Source of the DNA: Owenia fusiformis
Taxonomy: Eukaryota; Annelida; Polychaeta; Sabellida; Oweniidae
DNA: 64,000 nucleotides
Direction: 5' to 3'
Assembly (NCBI GenBank): GCA_903813345.2
Contig: CAIIXF020000003.1
Span: forward strand, 18,986,931 to 19,050,930
Shown piece after piece: positions 1 to 10,000 of the stretch. The position numbers and the translations under genes were made by a program. Under the pieces are notes generated by a model. That model did no database searches. It saw only the letters and a program-made list of their open reading frames with translations, and was not told the origin of the DNA. Within the stretch, counting starts at the first letter, position 1. Each line of letters opens with the position of its first letter.

Positions 1-335
1 TACAGAAAAAAGTATATGCATGTATATTTGTTTCAAATTATATTTTTACCATTCAAAAGATGATCATTAAGTTGACGATGTGTAAATATTTTTGATTACT
101 GCTTTAAGAGAAACATGTGTTCAATTCAGTTAGCCATATCGATACCAATCCTTTACTAATTAGAGATATAAATTTCATACGATAAGATAAAGTGAACTTC
201 AAAATTACGGCAACAATTGGATAAGATTTAAAACCTATTTATGTTTGGATTCTAGCCAGGATGAAGAAAGGAAGGTTCATGAGAAACCCGATCATATCAA
301 ACACATTATTACATTAGCTTTATTTTCCTCACTTA

Positions 336-827
336 CACCCCAGTCACATTTGTCGTATGGCGGCCGTACGTCGACCGCAGATCAATTAAATCAGTGTATT
401 TCTGCGGCGAGCGTAGGAAAACTACGCTCGCCCTGCGGCCTCCGTACGGCGTATCCAGTTTTTTACAGGCCGTAGGGTCGCCGCAGAAATTATAACTCGG
501 AGTTATAATATTTGTTCATTTCTGAGGTCTCCGTAGAAATCAACTGGCTCAACAAGATTGAATCATTATTTGTCAATGTTTCAGGATCACTTTTCATTTG
601 ATATTACATCCTAGCACTATGAATAACATTTATAAATTGTCCTAATGTAAATAAAATGAAAAAAAAGTATTATTTATCAACAGAAATTTAAAATTCACCG
701 TGCGGCTGCCGTGGGAAATGTGACTGCAAAAGAATGAGAGCGCGGAAATTCTACGGCGAGCGTAGAAAAGCAACTGGCCGCAGAAATGATAGACCGCACG
801 TCGGCCGCGGGAAATGTGACTGGGGTG
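336..827. mobile_element. MITE copy 1 (CACCCCAGTCACATTT family)
   Basis: The inverted ends are CACCCCAGTCACATTT and AAATGTGACTGGGGTG, flanked on both sides by TTA (333-335 and 828-830). It is 492 bp with subterminal GC-rich palindromic blocks (CTGCGGCGAGCG and similar). A 3-bp TTA duplication fits PIF/Harbinger-type transposition. It has no coding capacity. It lies upstream of the SOD exon at 917. Confidence 0.8.
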
Positions 828-916
828 TTAGGATCCTCGGTATGCATTACAATTACATTCTAGTATTTATACACATCGGCCCTGATTTACACGCACCCAT
901 CATTCTCTTTTAATAG

Positions 917-1023
917 CTGTGACATGTATGACAATCCTGCCTTAAACGTAAAGGAGGCGTATGACGGATGTGAGATGGCGACCACAGCTGAGGGATGTAT
1001 GATTGTGAAATCATGCCCAAAAG
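917..1023 (+). CDS. Cysteine-rich exon of the SOD gene (N-terminal module, part 1)
   Basis: A 107-nt exon with acceptor ttttaatag before 917 and donor GTAGAG after 1023. It encodes 35 residues with four cysteines, including [15 protein letters not shown] and KSCPK. It ends in phase 1, which fits the phase-1 acceptor of the next exon at 2539. I do not recognise a named domain here; it may be the first half of the module completed by exon 2539-2715. A diverged copy of this exon and its upstream intron lies at 20283, so the reading frame is conserved between two loci, which supports coding status. It is bracketed by two near-identical MITE copies (336-827, 1062-1551). Confidence 0.72.
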
Positions 1024-4000
1024 GTAGAGCTATAGCTTGGAATAAAATCGAATAAAGCTTACACCCCAGTCACATTTGTCGTACGGAGGCCGTGCGTCGA
1101 CCGCAGATCAATTAAATCAGTGTATTTCTGCGGCGAGCGTAGGAAAACTACGCTCGCCTTGCGGCCTCCGTACGGCGTATCCAGTTTTTTACAGGCCGCA
1201 GAGTCGCCGTAGAAATTATAAATCGGAGTTATAATATTTGTTCATTTCTGAGGTCCCCGAAGGAATCAACTGGCTCAACAAGATTGAATCATTATTTGTC
1301 AATGTTTCATGATCACTTTTCATTTGATATTACATCCTAGCACTATGAATAACATTTATAAATTGTCCCGATGTAAATTAAATGAAAAAAGTATCATTTA
1401 TCAACAGAAATTTAAAATTCACCCTGCGGCTGCCGTGGGAAATGTGACTGCAAAAGTATGAGAGCGCAGAAATTCCACGGCGAGCGTAGAAATGTTACTG
1501 GCCGCAGAAATGATAGACCGCAAGGTCGCCGTAGGAAATGTGACTGGGGTGTAAGTGGAAGAAATGCCTGTTGGCAAGGCTATTTAGAAAGGCTAACTTG
1601 GTCATTAAAAGTAAATGGGTAATTGAAAATAAGGCCAATTGGAAGTATGTCCAAATGGGTCATTTAAAGTATGACCAAATTAAATGGGTCATCTAAATAT
1701 GAACAAATCAAATGCCATTGAAAGTATGACCAAATGGAACATTTAAAGTAAGATACTTTAAATGATCCATTTGGCCATACTTTCAATGACCCATGGGTCA
1801 ATAAAAGTATGGCCAAATGGGCAATTTGAAAGTATGATCAAATGGGTCGCTTAAAATACGGTCGAATAGGTCATTGAAAGTATGACCAAATGGGTCATTG
1901 AAAGTATGGCCAAATGGGCAATTAAGAGTATGGCCAAATGGCTCATTGAACGTTTGACCAAATGGGTCGTTCAAAATATGGCCAAATGGGTCGTTGAAAG
2001 TATGGCCAAATGGGCTATTGAAAATATGACTTAATGGGTCAATTAAAGTTTGACCAAATGAGTCGTTTAAAGTATTGCCAAATGTGTCATTGAGTATGAT
2101 CAAATGGGTCACTCATAATTTGGCAAAATGGGTCTTTGAAAATATTGCCAAATGGCTCATTTAAAGTATGACCAAATGGGTTATTAAAAGTATGACCAAA
2201 TGGGTCATTGACAGAATGGTCAATTGGGTCATTAGAAGTAAGGCCAATATTATGTAAAAGTATGCCTTTAAAGGTCATTAAAAGTAGGGTTATTTATGTA
2301 ATTTAAAATATTCTCAGTATTGTTCTTTAAAAGTATGACCTCGACCATTTAGGTTATTTTAAAATGCCTGTGTCACATTTTCTCCGATTTCATCGGCCGG
2401 CGCCCGACCGATTGAGTATTTTGTTTAAAACTGAATACAATAATGACCGAAATACTCATTCGGCTAAGCACTGGCACAAATGTGACCCAGGCATTACTCA
2501 TAAATACGAGGCTACTATTGATGTTATATTTGTTTAAGGGTGCCTCGTGAAAGCCACTGGACCTTCTGGTAAAGATAAATATATGAAAGTTGGAAGAAAA
2601 TGGAAAGAATTGGGGAATAAGATAACGTGTACGTGTGAACTCCAGAGTGATCTCCCAACTCCCCTTCCAGGCGCATTACCATATCCTCCAAGAGCTAAAT
2701 GTACCCTTAAGAAAGGTATAATTCATTTAATATTTACAGCTTAACTAGAAAAGCAAACTCCAGGATGTAACAAATCCCATCAAACAAAACATATTTTGAT
2801 AATTAGTGGCCATCTTGAAAATTTCTCCTTGAGCAGAGCATGTCGTTATATAAACCAAATCCATCCACTGCTGGTATAAAACTATCAAATATTATGTTTT
2901 TTTCCCGAAATATCGCGGCCATTTTGAAATTCAGCTGCCATCTTAAAAAATTCTTCTTAAGCAGAGCTCCTTTGTACCTCGGTAGCAGCATATAAAATTT
3001 GAACCAAATCTGTCAATTTGCATTTGACTGATCAAAGATTACGATTTTTAATGACAAATGGCGGCCATTTTGATAAAAAGCTGCCATCTTGAAAATGTTT
3101 TCTAGAGCAGAGGTCCTTTATCTCTCAGCAACCCACTGCTATTTGATTTATCAAAGATAACATTTTTTACGAAAAATTGCGACCATTTTGAAATTCAGCT
3201 GTCATCTTTAACATTTCCTATAGACCAGATTTCCTTTGTCCATAGGCACCAGTATTTAAATTTGGAGGCCTCTAGGCATCAACATATAAAATTTGGACCA
3301 CATTGGTATTACGTCTTTAAGATTACGTTTTTTTATAAAATTGCGGCCATTTTGAAATTCAGTGGTCATCTAAACATGTATTTTTTAGCAGGGCTCCTTT
3401 GTTCATTGGCATCAACATATAGAATTCTAACCAAATTTTTCAATTGGCATTTGAGTTATCAAAGATTATGATTATGGCGACCATTTTGAAATCAGCTGCT
3501 TTCTTAGAAAATCTTTCCTGAGAAGAGTTACTCTCCAGGCATCATCATTTAAAATTTAAACCAAATCCGTTCACTGGTATTTGAGTAATTAAAGATTACG
3601 TCTTTTACGAAAATTGTTGACCATTTGAGAATTCAGTTGCCACCTTGAAAATTCTTTCTCACAAAGAACTACTGTTTCCCTAGGCATCAGCATATAAAAT
3701 TTTAACCAAATCCGTCCAATGGTATTTTAGTTAATATATCAAATATTACGTTTTTCACGAAAAATGACGGCCATTTTGAAATACAGTCGCCATCTTGGAA
3801 ATTCTTTCTCAAACAAAGCTATGTGTTCCTATGCATCAGCATAAAAAATCCTACCACTGATATTTGACTTATCAAAGATTTCGTTTTTAAAAAAATGGCG
3901 GCTTTTTTTATATTCAGTGGCCATTTTGAAAATCTCTTCTAGAGCAAAGCTCCTTTGACCTCAGGCAACAGCATATAAAATTTGAACCAAATCCGTCAAC

Positions 4001-7000
4001 TAGTATTTGAGTTATCAAAGATTATATTTTTACGAAAAATGGCTTATTGAAGTGTCCTTCTCGAGCAGAGGTCCTACACCCATAAGGCATAATCCTTTAC
4101 AATTTTATTCAAATCCGTCAACACAAGAACACACAAACGGACGGGAGGACAACTTTTCTCATTTCTCTTCGAACTTCGTTAATAATCTACTCATTGCGCT
4201 AAATGAAATTGAAAACATTATTTTGAAGAGCAGTGATTATACAGGGTGGGCCGAAAAACGCCACTTTTTTCAAAATTTTACAACATTTTTAATTCTTGAT
4301 ATTAAATCATAAGCATACCAAATGAAACTTGACGAGGTTGTTATCTACCCATGGATCATGGATTATACACTTTTACTTGAATAAAATATGTCATCAGCGT
4401 TTCACTTAAACATGTGGTGTGCCATGAGAAATAAGCATAATTTGCAATATGTTCCTGAACTGATACGTCCTGATGATCGCCAAGCGAATAGCCCTGATGC
4501 AAACCCCAGTGAGTATAGGGTATGGGAAGGTCTCAGGTCTCCAGGATATTGTATGAAGACACCCAATTTAGAAAATTGCTCAACTAAAGCTGGCAATTAA
4601 GACAGGTTGAAAAAAACTTAGTTGACATTTCATTGATACTGCAATATCAGCAAGGCGACTAAAACTAAAATATATCATCAATTAGGTTGGCGGATCAAAT
4701 TGAACTCCCCTTTTAGATCAAATATAATCCAAGTTGAAGGAATTGTTACATTATATTATTACTAAGAACCCTTGGCACTATATAACTGCAAAATTTGGGG
4801 TTTGTAGGTTGGAAAATAAAAAGGTTGTAGTGTCTTGAAAAAGTGGCGTTTTTTGGCCCACCCTGTACAATTTGAAAAACGTGACTTGTTTTTCTCATGC
4901 ACATGTAATGTCGGTAACATAATCATATTACTGAATTTATTATACGATGCCATCAATAGTCACTCTTAAAAATGAATTACTTGAGTATTTCCCAAGTATT
5001 TCCCAAGTATTTCCTAAGTATAAAAATTACTTAAAGTTAAATACTTAAAGTTTTACTTCATTTTACTTAGGTTTAACTTATATTGTTATTTTGAGTTTTT
5101 TGATTGCTTAATTATGTAAATGAGTATTACAATTACTACAGTAAGTATTTCAATTTCTCTCCTTGCATTAGTAAATTCACCATAATGAATTACTAAAAAA
5201 TTACTTAAAAATTATTCAGTAGTTCAAGATTATTTAAGTAATTTTTGACTTAAAATGAGTAGTACAATTTCTCAATATAAGGAAATCCAAGTAATAATTT
5301 TTAAGAGTGGTTTAATCAATCGAATAAACATCGGTTAAACTAACCGTTAGTGTCTTTAATGGATCTTAGGTTGCAGGATGCCAATTAATGGTGCGTATTT
5401 GAATATAAAGCAATCTGCTATGGTAAATGGGGACAGTTGCAAATGTGTGAAAGGTCCAGATACATCTAACCCCTATCTGAAAACATACTGGCACCTGGAG
5501 TGTGAAAGTTAGTTATTATGTCCACTTGCACGCTCATTTAACTCTATTCCCTATTTCGCACTAATCCCACTTGCTCATTTACCTACCTCACTTATGCCTT
5601 GGTTATGCCCGGGTCACATTTGCTCTGATCCATCGGCCGGCGCCTTGCCACGGGGTCATTATTAAGTATTTTGATCAATTTTGTATTCAGTTTTGAACAA
5701 AACACTCAATCGGCCAGGCGCCGGCTTATGAATCGGAACAAATGTGACCCAGGCATCACATTTGCTCCGATTTTCACTACGGCGCCCGACCGATTGAGTA
5801 TTTTGTTCAAAATTGAATACAATATTGAACAAAACACTAATGCCTGGGTCACATAGCCGCCGGGCGCCGGCCGATGAGTAGTCATCGGCCGATTTATAAA
5901 TCGACCGGGCGCCGGTGACTTTTCACCGATGTCTTGATCTAATCGTGAGTATGGTCACATTAGTACAGGCATCGTAAGGCGCCCGCAATCAATTGAATCT
6001 GAAAGACATCGCACGGGTATCGCAAGGCTATCGGCCGATGGCCGTACGGGACCCGCCAGGACATCGGTCGATTTACAGGCCTCTAGATTTATACTTAATC
6101 CCTGTATGACCCAGTATGACTGTTCCACATGGTGTGAATGCAACATTTGAAAACGAAATACTTTGATAAACAGGACTTCCAGGATAATAATGTTTTCATG
6201 CAATAAAAATCAGAAAAAGAAAATCCTCTTTTGAGTAAATAGGTTCAATATTTAGAAAAAATGTTGACATGGGGTCCCTATTCATCATTTTTCGAATTGT
6301 TTGATTGATATTTTTATCATCATGGGTACTTCAATTGAAAGAAAACATATTGTTTTAATAAAAACACTCTATTTGTGCCCAGAAGGTGCTCATGGTGAAA
6401 GATGTGACCGTCTAAAATCACTTGCCATACTGGACGTGGTCTTTTCATGAAAGTGCACCCTGATCTTAATTCATTTTTAGATCTTACATATAAAAAAATA
6501 CTATGTCTACCTGTCCATCCGATGCTATTAGCAAAATTCCCTATTTCTCCATCTTTCTTTCGTCTGTTCTTGTAAAGAGAATTACTAGTTTGGTTATAAA
6601 AATATGGCTTCAAAGAAATTGGCATATTTCTTCTGTTTCAAGTGGAGTACCCGCTTCCCAATAGACACATCTAAATCTTCATCATCCACCAGCTCAGTAG
6701 CATTGTTATTGTCTTTTTCCACCTGTCTTCCCAAGGCCTTCCTCATATATGGCCCATTGGCCTTATCCCCTCTATCCTTAGCCTTTGGCATATTACGTTG
6801 TAATTGAGATGTAATTAATCGTAGTAAAATTGTGACCCTTGGAATTACTGTACTCACAAAAACATTCCGAAGGTTTTTAAAATAAATGATTTGTAATGGT
6901 ATATGCATGAGTGAATATACGCATAAAAATGTAACACTCTATTCAATGTGTATGACAGACATACACGACTAATGTCAATATAAGAACGACTAGATCAACC

Positions 7001-10000
7001 CACCCACCCAGCCATTCAAATGTGTGCCATTGTTTTATATACAGTAAGCTTAATCGTTCCATTTATGTTTTATAAAAATCCCTGACAGTGTGTAGTAATT
7101 ATAATTCCTTACCTCATTATTTTTAAAACCTTTATATCACTTTATAAGTAATCATTATTAAGATGTATCCAACAAATCAGCACGCAAAATCCCAAGATGA
7201 CCGTGCGATGCCACCGGGCGCCGTAAGATAATCGTACGATGACCGGACGGGACACGGCCGGGTAGGTACCGATGAGTTTGGTTGAGAAAAAATCGCCAAG
7301 ACATCGGCAACTTTTATCTCCGCGATAAAACTCTGCCGGCGCCCGTACGATGTCTAAAAATCGGCCGATGAGTGGCGATCATCGCCCGGCGCCCGTACGA
7401 TGCCCGGGCTCGCCGGCCGATTTTGAACAAAATACTCATCGGCCGGGCGCCGCAGTGAAAATCGGAGCCTATGTGACCAAAGCATTAATCAGCCGGACGC
7501 CGGCCGATGGATCGGAGCATATGTGACCAAGGCATTACATAGTACTATTTACTCACTAATGCCTTGGTCACATAGACTCCGATTTTCACTACGGCGCCCG
7601 GCCGATGAGTATTTTGTTCAAAATCGGCCGGCGAGCCCGGGCATCGTACGGGCGCCGGGCGATGATCGCCACTCATCGGCCGATTTTTAGACATCGTACG
7701 GGCGCCGGCAGAGTTTTATCGCGGAGATAAAAGTTGCCGATGTCTTGGCGATTTTTTCTCAACCAAACTCATCGGTACCTACCCGGCCGTGTCCCGTCCG
7801 GTCATCGTACGATTATCTTACGGCGCCCGGTGGCATCGCACGGTCATCTTGGGATTTTGCGTGCTGATTTGTTAGATAAATCTTAATAATGATTACTTAT
7901 AAAGTGATATAACGGTTTTAAAAATAATGAGGTAAGGAATTATAATTACTACACACAGTCAGAGATTTTTTATAAAACACAAATGGAACGATTAGGCTTA
8001 CTGAGAGAATTTGAATTTGAATGGCTGGGTGGGTGGGTTGATCTAGTCGTTCTTATATTGACATTAATCGTGTATGTCTGTCATACACATTGAATAGAGT
8101 GATACATTTTTATGCGTATATTCACTCATGCATATACCATTACAAATCATTTATTTTAAAAATAAAGTTCACTGTCTCAATTACAGTTAATATGCCAAAG
8201 ACTAAGGATAATGGGGATAAGGCCAATGGGCCATATATGAGGAAGGCCTTTGGAAGATTTAGATGTGTCGAGGGAAGAGGGTACTCCACTTGAAATAGAA
8301 GAAAAAATTGCCAATTTCATTAAAGATATATTTTTATGACCAAACAAATTCTCTTTACGAGAACAGACAAAAGAAAGATGCAGAAATAGGGAATTTTGCT
8401 AATACCATCGGATGGACAGGTAGACAAAGTATTTGTTTATATGAAAGATCTAAAAATGAATTAAGGTCAGGGTGCACATTGATGAAAAGACCTCGTGCAG
8501 TATGGCAAGTGATTTTAGACGGTCATATCTTTCACCATGAGTACTTTCTGGGCATAAATACCGTGTTTTTATTAAAACAATATGTTTTCTTTCAATTGAA
8601 GTACCCATGATAGTGAAAATATCAATCAAACAATTTGAAAAATTATGAATATGGACCCCTTGTCGGCATTTTTCTTCTTCTAAATATTGAACCTATTTAC
8701 TCAAAAGAGGATCTTCTTTTTCTGATTTTTATTGCATGCAAACATTATTATCCTGGAAGTCCTGTCTATCGAAGTATTTCGTTTTCAAATCCTGCATTCA
8801 CGCCATGTGGAACAGTACTAGACTAGTCATACTGGGTCATACAAGAATTTAGTATAAATCTAGAGGCCTGTAGATTGACCGATGTCCTGGCGGGTGCCGT
8901 ACGGCCATCGGCAGATAGCCTTGCGATACACGTGCGATGTCTTTCAGATTCAAATGATTGCGGGCGCCGTACGATGCCTTTACTAATGTGACCATACTCA
9001 CGATTAGATCAAGACATCGGTGAAAAGTCACCGGCGCCCGGTCGATTTAGAAATCGGCCGATGACTACTCATCGGCCGGCGCCCGGCGGCTATGTGACCT
9101 AGGCATTACATCTCACATCAATTCGGTCAAATATTTACTCACATTAATCCTCACATACACAACCGGCGCCTTGGCGATTGAGTATTTTGTTCAAAATCGT
9201 ATAGAGTTTTGAACAAAATACTCAATCGGCCGGGCGCCGGCCGATTAATCGCAGCAAATGTAATGCCTTGGTCACACTTGCTCCGATTTTCACTACGGCG
9301 CCCGGCCGATTGAGTATTTTGTTCAAAATTGAATACAATATTGAGCTAATACTCAATCGGCCGGGCGCCGGTCGATGGATTGGAGCAAATGTGACCCAGG
9401 CATTACCTACGCATTACATATTTATCTATAACTTGGTCAAATTTGCTCCGATTTTCACTACGGCGCCCGGCTGATTGAGTATTTTGTTCATAATTGAATA
9501 CAATATTGAACAAAACACTCAATCGGCCGGGCGCCGGCCCATGGATCGAAGCATATGTGACCCAGGCATTACTTAGATATCCAACTACCTTGCATATTTA
9601 ATCATCCAATATACACACGTACACTCAACTTACATTAATTGAACGTACCTCACTTATGCCTTGGTCACATTTGCTCCGAATTTCACTACGGCGCCCGGCC
9701 GATTGAGTATTTTGTTCATAATTGAATACAATATTGAACAAAACATTCAATCGGCCGGGCGCCGGCCCATGGATCGAAGCATATGTGACCCAGGCATTAC
9801 TTAGATATCCAACTACCTTGCATATTTAATCATCCAATATACACACGTACACTCAACTTACATTAATTGAACGTACCTCACTTATGCCTTGGTCACATTT
9901 GCTCCGAATTTCACTACGGCGCCCGGCCGATTGAGTATTTTGTTCAGAAATGTATTCAATTTTGATCAAAATACTCAATCGGCCGGGCGCCGGCCGATGA

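Noticed and set aside
1798-2278. Minus-strand ORFs with repeating NDPFGHTF residues
   Set aside because: They follow exactly from a 24-bp minisatellite; there is no start context or splice site, and copies decay freely.
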